From Vagococcus bubulae (lineage in GTDB: Bacteria > Bacillota > Bacilli > Lactobacillales > Vagococcaceae), in contig NZ_NGJT01000019.1 in NCBI RefSeq assembly GCF_003950315.1, forward strand, positions 1 to 37,101: 37,101 bases of DNA, given 5' to 3'. The first letter of the stretch is position 1. Every line of letters begins with the position of its first letter. The position numbers and the translations under genes were made by a program. This document shows positions 6,676-13,054 of the stretch, in pieces. Below the pieces are notes generated by a model. It saw only the letters and a program-made list of their open reading frames with translations, was not told where the DNA came from and searched no databases.

Positions 6676-7275
6676 TTATAAATAATTTAAATCACTATCT
6701 ACCGCTTCACGTATAAAGCCATATCCCTCTAATTTTTCTACGCCTTTTTTTATGACCTCATTCGTCATGTCAAACACTTGCTTATCGTCACACATTACTC
6801 CATGCGTTAACACAATATCACTAACCGTGACATAATAATCTGAATAAGCAACTGCCTGTATATCAACAGACTTGATATATAAGGAATGATTGATTTTTAA
6901 ATAAATGGTTTTCTCTCGTTCCATTATCTGCTTACCGACTTCTAACATATGTTTTTCCAGTTCAAACTCTGCCATCTGCCGTTGTTTTCGATAATCGGCT
7001 ATATCAAGATTTAATTGATCCGCACGAACCTGGTCATTAATTGGAATTCGACTATTATAGATCCCCCTGTCAGAATCATAACTACTCACATTCTCACTAT
7101 CATAGTATTTTTCTTTCAGTATCTTTAATTCATCTTTAGATAGCTTCGGTAAGCTATTAAACAATAGTTTAGCTCGTTCTATTTCATAAGGTAATAACTT
7201 ATCTCGATTTTCTTCTAAGCACCGCCAACGTCTCAAATAATACTGTACGCGTATTTCTTTGTAATCTCTCCCCAC
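6676..7275 (-). CDS. Unknown helical protein of the replication block, GTG start
   Basis: A 199-residue protein when read from GTG at 7275, which has AGGAGGG five bases upstream. The frame continues upstream to a TTG, but that would put the ribosome site inside the gene. It is helical and basic at the N-terminus (YYLRRWRCLEENRDK), with LSKDELKILKEKYY near residues 45-59 and a C-terminal region, THGVMCDDKQVFDM, of mixed structure. The L-S-x-D-E-x-x-x-L-x-x-x-Y stretch recurs in the neighbouring gene and resembles helices in phage sigma-like or ArpU-type regulators, but the match is weak. Function unknown. Confidence 0.6.
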   Translation of the reverse strand: MGRDYKEIRVQYYLRRWRCLEENRDKLLPYEIERAKLLFNSLPKLSKDELKILKEKYYDSENVSSYDSDRGIYNSRIPINDQVRADQLNLDIADYRKQRQMAEFELEKHMLEVGKQIMEREKTIYLKINHSLYIKSVDIQAVAYSDYYVTVSDIVLTHGVMCDDKQVFDMTNEVIKKGVEKLEGYGFIREAVDSDLNYL

Positions 7276-7285
7276 TTTATCCCTC

Positions 7286-7777
7286 CTATATCGCAAATAA
7301 TTCGCTTAACGTATCTAAGTTATCATCGAAATCGTGTGTCAATTCAATTTGTGGTAGTTTATCGGGTATCTCTATCCCGGCACGTAAACAAATGGCCCGT
7401 TCTATCTCGTCTATTTCATCCGTCAACTCATATTCTAGTTGCGGACTTAATTTTATTGGCTTATTCTCAATAAATCGTTGATACAAGCTCTTATACTCAT
7501 CATGGGATAAGTTGTTTAAGTATTTGATGAAATACCTCTGACGTATCTCGTAACGCTTAATACGTTCATCAATCAGCTCTAACGCCTTGATGTGTTCTAA
7601 GACTTCTTTTTCAACTTTAAACGCTCGTGTATAAACCCCCATCTCACTAAACTCTGTTCGAGTTGCCATGTTTTGAAGATAAAACGCACGCTCGACTTGA
7701 TTTTTATAAATCATCAGCCTATTTATTTCTTCAGACAATCTAAAATACTTTTTCACTAATGACCAATCATCAAACAT
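7286..7777 (-). CDS. Unknown coiled-coil-rich protein of the replication block
   Basis: 163 residues, almost all helix. Residues 75-110 include IDERIKRYEIRQRY and YLNNLSHDEYKSLYQRF, the latter echoing LSKDELKILKEKYY of the next gene, so the two may be distant relatives or partners. The C-terminus is acidic (HDFDDNLDTLSELFAI). ATG with AAGGAGAG upstream. It lies 15 bp after the DnaC-like gene and 10 bp before the next one. No family recognised. Confidence 0.58.
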   Translation of the reverse strand: MFDDWSLVKKYFRLSEEINRLMIYKNQVERAFYLQNMATRTEFSEMGVYTRAFKVEKEVLEHIKALELIDERIKRYEIRQRYFIKYLNNLSHDEYKSLYQRFIENKPIKLSPQLEYELTDEIDEIERAICLRAGIEIPDKLPQIELTHDFDDNLDTLSELFAI

Positions 7778-7792
7778 GCGTTTTTCTCTCCT

Positions 7793-8629
7793 TTAACTTT
7801 TTAACGTACTGACAATTTCTCGTTTATCTGATACTTTTCCAAAATCAATATAGACAACATCTGTTTTTATTCGTGAGATAATTCGTTCATCTAAAATGAA
7901 GCCTAATTGCTCGATAGAGTGATTACTCGTAACGATGGTAGATTTACCCTCTCTAGCATTTAAAATGCTGTACAAGATACGTGTGACAAAATCAGACGCT
8001 TGTTTATTCGTATTCATACTAAGCTCTGCCCCAATATCATCGAGTACCAAAACATCCGCTTTATTTAGGCGTGTAAGATAATCATCTTCGGTCAGCGTAT
8101 CAACATATTGGCTATTATATGATTTGCGTATCAATTCATATAACTTCGGTACTGATACAAACAAACATCGCCGGTCATTACTAATTGCATTGATATTCAT
8201 TAATATCCCCATAGCGACGTGTGACTTACCTGTACCAGCAGGCCCAAATAAGAACACATTACGTTGATTTTCAATTATTTTTCTGGTGACTTCTGATGCT
8301 TGTTTTTTTATCTCACTTTCTGCATTTGTTTTATTAATATAGTCTTTCAATCCCTTATCTAAGATTGATTTATTGTGAACGATACTAAACCGTTTCAAAT
8401 AATCCTTTTTATCTTTTGTTGAGTTTAACAAGTGTTTTTCCATTTGTTCTACTTGTATTTGCTTATCTTTATTTTCTACCCAACATTTAGGACAAATCAC
8501 TTCATTATTTAGCAACATCATCGAGAACTTTTCATGTCCTGGTTTATCACAATGTTCATCTAACTCAATATAACCAGTTTTTTCAATAATACTTGGTGGT
8601 ACTTCGATACAACCCATTTTTAAAGCCAT
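7793..8629 (-). CDS. DnaC/DnaI-type helicase loader
   Basis: A 278-residue AAA+ ATPase. Residues 20-50 hold a likely zinc site (HCDKPGH ... CPKC). Walker A is GPAGTGKS at 129-136, Walker B VLVLDD at 193-198, sensor 1 TSN at 234-236 and an arginine box DERIISRI at 248-254. These are the marks of phage and bacterial loaders that place the replicative helicase on origin DNA. ATG behind AGGAGGG. It directly follows the replisome organizer gene, the standard phage pairing of initiator and loader. Length is near that of B. subtilis DnaI (about 310). Confidence 0.85.
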   Translation of the reverse strand: MALKMGCIEVPPSIIEKTGYIELDEHCDKPGHEKFSMMLLNNEVICPKCWVENKDKQIQVEQMEKHLLNSTKDKKDYLKRFSIVHNKSILDKGLKDYINKTNAESEIKKQASEVTRKIIENQRNVFLFGPAGTGKSHVAMGILMNINAISNDRRCLFVSVPKLYELIRKSYNSQYVDTLTEDDYLTRLNKADVLVLDDIGAELSMNTNKQASDFVTRILYSILNAREGKSTIVTSNHSIEQLGFILDERIISRIKTDVVYIDFGKVSDKREIVSTLKS

Positions 8630-8639
8630 TTAATCCCTC

Positions 8640-9560
8640 CTAATAAGGTAAATCATCCATAAAAATCTCAATATCTTCTGATACGTCAAGTTTGCCCGCT
8701 CGTTCATAATGATCTTGCCATTCTTTTTCTACTCTTTTCGCAGGTACTTGTTTATGATTCTTACCTGTCACAAATTCATCTAAGTAATTACGTTGATTAA
8801 AGAATGTGCTACCTTGCTTGATATACTGTGTATCAGTTTGTTGTAGCTCGATTTGTTTTTTATAGTCATTTATACCTTTGATGATTTGTTCATCTGTCAC
8901 ACCGTCTTTAATAGCTTTCTTGTATGATTCAAATGCTTTTGTTTTCCCTTGCTTCTTTGGATATTGTTCCCAAAGAGATTCAAACCGATTTTTCAAACTC
9001 ACTTTATCAGCTTCTTTAGAAGATGATTGATCTATAGTATTATCTAACTCTATATCTATATCTTCTCTATCTCTTAGTTGCTTGTCGTTGCAGTTCGTTT
9101 CAACTGTGTTGCATTGCAACGCTTTAATGTTGCTTTGAAACACTTGTTCTTGTTTCTTTTTTGCCCTATGTCGCCTAGAACGTTCTGTACTGTATGCTTC
9201 TGAACCAATCATTTCAGGTACTCTATTTAAAAAATATTCATCTTGTTCTTCTATTTCAATTAATCCTTTAGCCTGTAAAAACTTCAATGTAATAGAAACG
9301 TTTTCCGTTTCTTCATCAATAAGTAACGCAATTTCTTCGGCAAAATCATCGCCTATGGATTCAAAATATAATCGTCCCTCATCTTTCAAACTAGCTAATA
9401 ACATTTTTAAATAAATGATTGTGTAGGTATCTCCTCCTGCAATCTTTCTTAATAGCTTAATTTCTTTTTGATCAAAGAAATCTGTTTTTAATTGAAGCCA
9501 GTAATACCTTTTATTGTTAGGATTATTTTTAAATTTATTACTCAAAAACTTCACCGCCAT
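8640..9560 (-). CDS. Replisome organizer / replication initiation protein
   Basis: 306 residues. The N-terminal 120 residues (YYWLQLKTDFFDQKEIKLLRK then GDTYTIIYLKMLLASLK) match the phage replisome-organizer N-terminal winged-helix domain (Phage_rep_org_N). A basic, low-complexity linker follows. The C-terminal part has FESLWEQYPKKQGKTKAFESY and later FFNQRNYLDEF, a pattern common in DnaD/phage Rep C-terminal domains. It probably opens the island's origin and recruits the loader encoded next. The linker DNA holds a cluster of GTTGC repeats beside an AT-rich stretch, a likely origin. The start overlaps the 43-residue gene and lacks a strong ribosome site, so translation is coupled. Confidence 0.8.
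   Translation of the reverse strand: MAVKFLSNKFKNNPNNKRYYWLQLKTDFFDQKEIKLLRKIAGGDTYTIIYLKMLLASLKDEGRLYFESIGDDFAEEIALLIDEETENVSITLKFLQAKGLIEIEEQDEYFLNRVPEMIGSEAYSTERSRRHRAKKKQEQVFQSNIKALQCNTVETNCNDKQLRDREDIDIELDNTIDQSSSKEADKVSLKNRFESLWEQYPKKQGKTKAFESYKKAIKDGVTDEQIIKGINDYKKQIELQQTDTQYIKQGSTFFNQRNYLDEFVTGKNHKQVPAKRVEKEWQDHYERAGKLDVSEDIEIFMDDLPY
9030..9133. other. Candidate replication origin inside the initiator gene
   Basis: GTTGC occurs at 9077, 9087, 9108 and 9129 and its complement GCAAC at 9116, including the palindrome GTTGCATTGCAAC at 9108-9120. The cluster borders an AT-rich run at 9030-9066. Iteron-like repeats next to AT-rich DNA within the initiator gene are the usual layout of Firmicute phage origins. 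It lies in the region encoding the variable linker. Confidence 0.5.
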
Positions 9561-9669
9561 AATCTTTCGCTTGCATGTTTCCTAAATCTTCTGCTGGCTT
9601 TTTGGCTGATAAATCAATAGCATGTAAAATGACAACTATTTTATTTAAATCAACTTTAGTCGTTTCCAT
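9538..9669 (-). CDS. 43-residue protein overlapping the initiator gene
   Basis: Starts METTKVDLNKIVVILHAIDL and ends GEVFE. ATG at 9669 overlaps the stop of the preceding gene (TAATG), with GGAG about ten bases upstream. Its end overlaps the start of the replisome organizer by 23 bp in another frame. Both overlaps point to translational coupling. Function unknown. Confidence 0.6.
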   Translation of the reverse strand: METTKVDLNKIVVILHAIDLSAKKPAEDLGNMQAKDYGGEVFE

Positions 9670-9953
9670 TATTCATCACTCTCCAATTGTTCATCTGGAC
9701 AGATGTTATTAGAAATAGCTTCTAATCTCTTGGCTATATACTCGAGGGATAAATCTAATCGTTCAAGTCCTCCACTTTGAATGAAATACTTGAAATTGAA
9801 ATCATCACTACTAGCGAACAAATTATTTATCATAGAAATCAAATCACGATTTGAATTAACTAAGTCTCTTACACCAATAATTTCATCTGCTTCTTTAAAC
9901 AGACTTTCCCACGTTATCTTATTACCCTTGATTGTTAAATGCTTTTTCTCCAT
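9669..9953 (-). CDS. Small helical protein, first gene of the replication operon
   Basis: 94 residues from ATG at 9953, which has GGGAG eight bases before it; an upstream in-frame ATG at 9974 has no ribosome site. The protein (MEKKHLTIKGNKITWESLFK at the start) is helical, with an acidic tail. Family not recognised. It lies right behind the promoter with an embedded operator at 9995-10037. Confidence 0.6.
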   Translation of the reverse strand: MEKKHLTIKGNKITWESLFKEADEIIGVRDLVNSNRDLISMINNLFASSDDFNFKYFIQSGGLERLDLSLEYIAKRLEAISNNICPDEQLESDE

Positions 9954-9994
9954 AAGTAAATCTCCCTTTTTCATTGAATGTAAAGTAAAAATGC

Positions 9995-10037
9995 TTTATA
10001 ATAGGGATAAATAGTCTGTTCAAATTCTATTTATCCC
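9995..10037 (-). promoter_or_regulatory. Operator-embedded promoter of the replication operon
   Basis: On the minus strand -35 TTGAAC (10018-10023) and -10 TATAAA (9995-10000) are spaced 17 bp. A perfect 11-bp inverted repeat, GGGATAAATAG/CTATTTATCCC (10004-10014 and 10027-10037), brackets the -35 box, with one arm inside the spacer. A bound dimer would occlude RNA polymerase. Confidence 0.65.
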
Positions 10038-10069
10038 AAGTTGTTAAGAACGCCAATTCTTAGCAACTT
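10038..10069. terminator. 13-bp hairpin after the 92-residue gene
   Basis: AAGTTGTTAAGAA pairs with TTCTTAGCAACTT (one G-U pair) around CGCCAA. The T-rich tail (ATTTTTATT) lies on the plus-strand side. It may block readthrough into the early genes or insulate the replication promoter. Confidence 0.45.
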
Positions 10070-10073
10070 ATTT

Positions 10074-10352
10074 TTATTCATATAAAAAACTTTCAATCGT
10101 GTCATATCTTTCAATCCACTGCTTTAATTCATTCAAGTCATTAATGACCATTTCTAACTTTTCGATAGGTAGAATCATTTCAACATCTTTATGGTTAAGA
10201 ACTCTTGAATTTTGGCAATCAAATAATACTCTTAGAATATCCGCATTGTTATTTGCTCGCTTTTGAAGTTCTTCTCTTTCTATATTAATTCTTCCTTGTA
10301 AATCTTCCACTGTTGGATTTTCCTCAATTTCAAAATTAAGTATTTTACTCAT
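10074..10352 (-). CDS. Small acidic helical protein of the early operon
   Basis: 92 residues with a long helical stretch (VEDLQGRINIEREELQKRA) and an acidic C-terminus. ATG at 10352 follows GAGG by nine bases, and the start sits one base from the stop of the 58-residue membrane gene. Unknown function; it lies between the excisionase-like gene and the replication operon. Confidence 0.6.
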   Translation of the reverse strand: MSKILNFEIEENPTVEDLQGRINIEREELQKRANNNADILRVLFDCQNSRVLNHKDVEMILPIEKLEMVINDLNELKQWIERYDTIESFLYE

Positions 10353-10353
10353 A

Positions 10354-10530
10354 TCATTTTCCTCTTTTAGTTTTTATAATTCGTTGATAACTTTTTTCAT
10401 CCCAAAGCATTAATACAAATAGAATGATTGGTGTAATAATAATTAATATTAGTTCTATACTAATTGAATAAGTAAACGCTCCTAATAGATATATCCCTAA
10501 TAGTAGCCATAATCTTCTTACTCGATACAT
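10354..10530 (-). CDS. 58-residue membrane protein
   Basis: Starts MYRVRRLWLLLGIYLLGAF. It has two hydrophobic helices (about residues 7-22 and 26-43) separated by a short turn and a basic C-terminal tail (KSYQRIIKTKRGK). ATG stands behind a near-perfect AAGGAGGTG. Unrecognised; a small two-helix protein in an early phage-like operon could act in exclusion or membrane targeting, but that is speculation. Confidence 0.65.
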   Translation of the reverse strand: MYRVRRLWLLLGIYLLGAFTYSISIELILIIITPIILFVLMLWDEKSYQRIIKTKRGK

Positions 10531-10570
10531 ATACTCACCTCCTTAAAATTCAATCTGTTAATTTTGTCTT

Positions 10571-10590
10571 ACCTACTCGCCCAAGTGGTA
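10571..10590 (-). repeat. Variant copy of the element-end motif
   Basis: ACCTACTCGCCC (10571-10582) repeats exactly at 11846-11857. With the flanking AAGTGGT it is a spaced version of ACCACGGGCGAG seen at 997-1008. Confidence 0.4.
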
Positions 10591-10594
10591 TTCC

Positions 10595-10870
10595 TTAATC
10601 AATTTGTTGTTGCGTGATCCATCTGCGACATTCATCAACATCATAAAATTTTCTCTTACCTATCGAACTAAAAGGAAGTCCTAATTTTTCATACTGCCTA
10701 AGTGTTGTAGGACTAATGCCTAAATACGAACTCATTTCAATTGTATTCATAATTTTTTTATTTGTTCCTGCGTCCTCTTTAGCTTTTTCTAGTTCTTCTA
10801 TAAATAATGAATATAGATAATTTCTAAATGATTCCTCATTAGCTAAAGTTACCTTTAATTGTTCATACAT
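10595..10870 (-). CDS. MerR/AlpA-type DNA-binding protein, probable excisionase or early activator
   Basis: 91 residues. The C-terminal half is a winged helix-turn-helix: TIEMSSYLGISPTTLRQYEK then GLPFSSIGKRKFYDVDECRRW, the pattern shared by AlpA, Xis and MerR-like excisionases. The N-terminal 40 residues are a charged helix, longer than in minimal excisionases. ATG behind GGTGGTGGAG. In Gram-positive PICIs an AlpA homologue lies in exactly this place, downstream of the divergent switch. A copy of the operator-like 13-mer sits 22 bp upstream of the start. Confidence 0.75.
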   Translation of the reverse strand: MYEQLKVTLANEESFRNYLYSLFIEELEKAKEDAGTNKKIMNTIEMSSYLGISPTTLRQYEKLGLPFSSIGKRKFYDVDECRRWITQQQID

Positions 10871-10906
10871 AAAATCTCCACCACCTTAAAATACTTTTGC
10901 ATACCT

Positions 10907-11119
10907 TTAACTAAAAAAAATATCGTCAATGCTAATATTCGGAAGAAAATTACTAATATATTCTTTAAATTTCTTTTTTTCAGAATCATTAAATTTATTC
11001 ACTCCTCTTTCCTTATTGCTATAACCTTGTTTAGATATACCTAGTATTTCTCCCATTTCAGTTTGATTCAGTCCTATCATAACTCTATAGCCTGCAACTT
11101 TATTTAATTTATTTTTCAA
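10907..11119 (-). CDS. Cro-like XRE-family regulator, TTG start
   Basis: 70 residues with a helix-turn-helix of the XRE type, MIGLNQTEMGEILGISKQGY followed by SNKERG, covering residues 14-40. TTG at 11119 is the only start in range and has GGAG nine bases upstream. It faces the CI-like gene across a promoter pair, the arrangement of a lysogeny switch, so it probably counteracts the repressor. Confidence 0.75.
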   Translation of the reverse strand: MKNKLNKVAGYRVMIGLNQTEMGEILGISKQGYSNKERGVNKFNDSEKKKFKEYISNFLPNISIDDIFFS

Positions 11120-11140
11120 TCACATCAGCTCCACTCTCTT

Positions 11141-11223
11141 TACTTTTGCATACTCTAATATTATCCCTTGTTCTTTACTATGTCAATACTTTTGTTTACT
11201 TTTTATAAAAAATTCTGTATTAT
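11141..11223. promoter_or_regulatory. Divergent early switch with repeated operator sites
   Basis: Minus strand: TTGACA (11181-11186), 17 bp, TAATAT (11158-11163) drives the Cro-like gene. Plus strand: TTTACT (11195-11200), 17 bp, TATTAT (11218-11223) drives the repressor. The 13-mers TACTTTTGCATAC (11141-11153) and TACTTTTGTTTAC (11187-11199) flank the rightward promoter, and the first is repeated exactly at 10892-10904 upstream of the excisionase-like gene. They are likely CI/Cro operators. Confidence 0.7.
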
Positions 11224-11245
11224 TACAATTAGAGAGGTGTATAGA

Positions 11246-11830
11246 ATGAAAAAATCTTTAGGAGATCGTATTAAATCAATCCGGTTAGAAAAAGGCTATA
11301 CTATGGAAGATTTTGGTAAATTTTTCCAAACAAGTAAAGGAACTGTGAATAATTGGGAAAAGAATAGAAATAAACCAAATAGAGAAAATTTAAAAAAAAT
11401 AGCAGAGATAGGTAACGTATCAGTTGACTATCTTATTGGATTAAGTGATTTTAAAAATGAATATGAAATGAATTTATATAAGGAGCAATTTAAACAACTA
11501 TCACAGTATCAATCTCAACAAGTTAACGCTATTGTAAGTAATATAAAGTATTTACTAGTTGAATTAGAAAAAAATCAAGATGAAGATACCAAACAAAACG
11601 TGTTAGATTCATTAACAAATACAATTAGTTACTTAGCGTTATACAGTTCTGAAGATTCAAAAAAAATAGACAATCTTATTACTACATTAACTTATTTATT
11701 TGATGGCTTACGTGGTATATATAGCCTAAGATATAAGAATGATAATGAAAAAAATTCTTATAAAAACTATTTGGAACTAAGAGAACAGTTAATTAAAAAT
11801 ATTGACGATTTTTACAACATGAATAAATAA
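11246..11830 (+). CDS. CI-like repressor of the island
   Basis: 194 residues from ATG at 11246 behind GAGAGGTG; the frame extends 26 codons upstream but those codons cover the promoter. Residues 5-63 form an XRE helix-turn-helix (IKSIRLEKGYTMEDFGKFFQ, then TSKGTVNNWEKNRNKP and VDYLIGLS). The C-terminal part is helical with no LexA/CI-type serine-lysine protease motif, so release is probably not by RecA-driven self-cleavage. In Stl-type PICIs derepression comes from a helper phage protein binding the repressor; that mode fits here but is inferred. It is upstream of and co-directional with the integrase. Confidence 0.78.
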   Translation: MKKSLGDRIKSIRLEKGYTMEDFGKFFQTSKGTVNNWEKNRNKPNRENLKKIAEIGNVSVDYLIGLSDFKNEYEMNLYKEQFKQLSQYQSQQVNAIVSNIKYLLVELEKNQDEDTKQNVLDSLTNTISYLALYSSEDSKKIDNLITTLTYLFDGLRGIYSLRYKNDNEKNSYKNYLELREQLIKNIDDFYNMNK

Positions 11831-11845
11831 TTTAACCTCCAACCT

Positions 11846-11862
11846 ACCTACTCGCCCGTGGT
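11846..11862 (-). repeat. Element-end motif copy upstream of the integrase
   Basis: Contains CTCGCCCGTGGT (11851-11862), the exact reverse complement of 997-1008, preceded by ACCTAC as at 10571-10576. It lies between the repressor stop and the integrase ribosome site. Confidence 0.45.
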
Positions 11863-11880
11863 TAGATAGGAGAATGGAAC

Positions 11881-13026
11881 ATGGCTATATTTAAACAATA
11901 CACAAAAAAAGATGGCTCTAAGGCTTGGTTATTACAAGCATATTTGGGAGTTGATGAAGTAACTGGCAAAGAGGTTAGAACGACCAGGAGAGGCTTTAAA
12001 TCGAAGAAAGAAGCACAATTAAAGCTAAATGAGTTAGTATTGGAGTTTGAAAAGAACGGATTAAAGAAAAATGAACAGCTTACCTTTAATCAAGTTTATA
12101 ACGATTGGATTGAACAGTATAAAAATACTGTAAAAGAAAGTACATTTAAAAAGACAATCACACTATTCAAACATCACATATTACCTTTTTTCGGTAACAT
12201 GAGAATCAACAAGATTGAAGTAAGTCATTGTCAAAAAGCCGTTAATTTATGGGCAAAGAAGTTAAAAAGATTTAAAATGACAGTAAATTATGCTGGCATG
12301 GTATTTGATTACAGTATCAGATTAGGTTTAATTTCCAATAATCCAATGAAATTAATTACAATGCCTGTTATAAAAAATGAAGTTGAGGAAGAAGTTAATA
12401 ATTTCTATACAAAAGATGAATTGACTCAATTCTTTAACTATCTTGAAAAAGAAAATGATCCAAAAATTTATGCTCTATTTAGAGTATTAGCTTTTGTTGG
12501 TTGCCGTAAAGGCGAAGCTCTAGCATTAACTTGGAATGATATTAATTTTGAAGATAAACAAATCATTATTAATAAAACTCTTACTAGAGGTATTAACAAC
12601 AACCTTATTATTCAAACACCTAAAACGGCTCATTCTAAGCGTGTTATTAGTGTTGATGATAAAACACTAGACATCTTAAAAAAATGGCGTGTCACTCAAA
12701 AGAAAGAGTACTTCATACGAGGTTACAACACATTAAACAAATCTCAATTAGTATTTAGTAACACTGCTAATGACTTGTTACAACCTACCATCACTAGAAA
12801 ATTTCAAGTGAGATTAGAAAATAAATATGGTATGAGAAGAATTACGACACACGGTTTTAGACATACTCATTGTTCTTTATTATTTGAAGCAGGAGCAAGC
12901 ATTAAAGAAGTTCAAGATAGATTAGGTCATACAGACATTCAAACTACGATGAATATATACGCTCATGTTTCTCAAAAAAAGAAAGAACAAACAGCCGATA
13001 TTTTTGCTGATTATGTTGGAATTTAA
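11881..13026 (+). CDS. int: Tyrosine recombinase (site-specific integrase)
   Basis: 381 residues with the full three-domain layout: an N-terminal arm-binding domain (1-57, with WLLQAYLGVDEVTGKEVRTT), a SAM-like core-binding domain (about 65-165) and the catalytic domain. Catalytic residues are visible: R209 (CRKGEAL), K248 (TPKTAHSKR), H324 and R327 (HGFRHTH), H350 (LGH) and the nucleophile Y360. ATG stands behind GGAG. The gene points at ssrA and stops 4 bp before the arm-type repeats. It should integrate and, with the AlpA/Xis-like partner, excise the island at the tmRNA 3' end. It appears intact. Confidence 0.93.
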   Translation: MAIFKQYTKKDGSKAWLLQAYLGVDEVTGKEVRTTRRGFKSKKEAQLKLNELVLEFEKNGLKKNEQLTFNQVYNDWIEQYKNTVKESTFKKTITLFKHHILPFFGNMRINKIEVSHCQKAVNLWAKKLKRFKMTVNYAGMVFDYSIRLGLISNNPMKLITMPVIKNEVEEEVNNFYTKDELTQFFNYLEKENDPKIYALFRVLAFVGCRKGEALALTWNDINFEDKQIIINKTLTRGINNNLIIQTPKTAHSKRVISVDDKTLDILKKWRVTQKKEYFIRGYNTLNKSQLVFSNTANDLLQPTITRKFQVRLENKYGMRRITTHGFRHTHCSLLFEAGASIKEVQDRLGHTDIQTTMNIYAHVSQKKKEQTADIFADYVGI

Positions 13027-13030
13027 CCAA

Positions 13031-13054
13031 ACCGTATTCAAAACCGTATTCAAA
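13031..13054 (+). repeat. Putative integrase arm-binding sites, right end
   Basis: Perfect tandem repeat of ACCGTATTCAAA (13031-13042 and 13043-13054), starting just after the integrase stop. It matches the pair at 962-985 near the left end. Confidence 0.62.
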
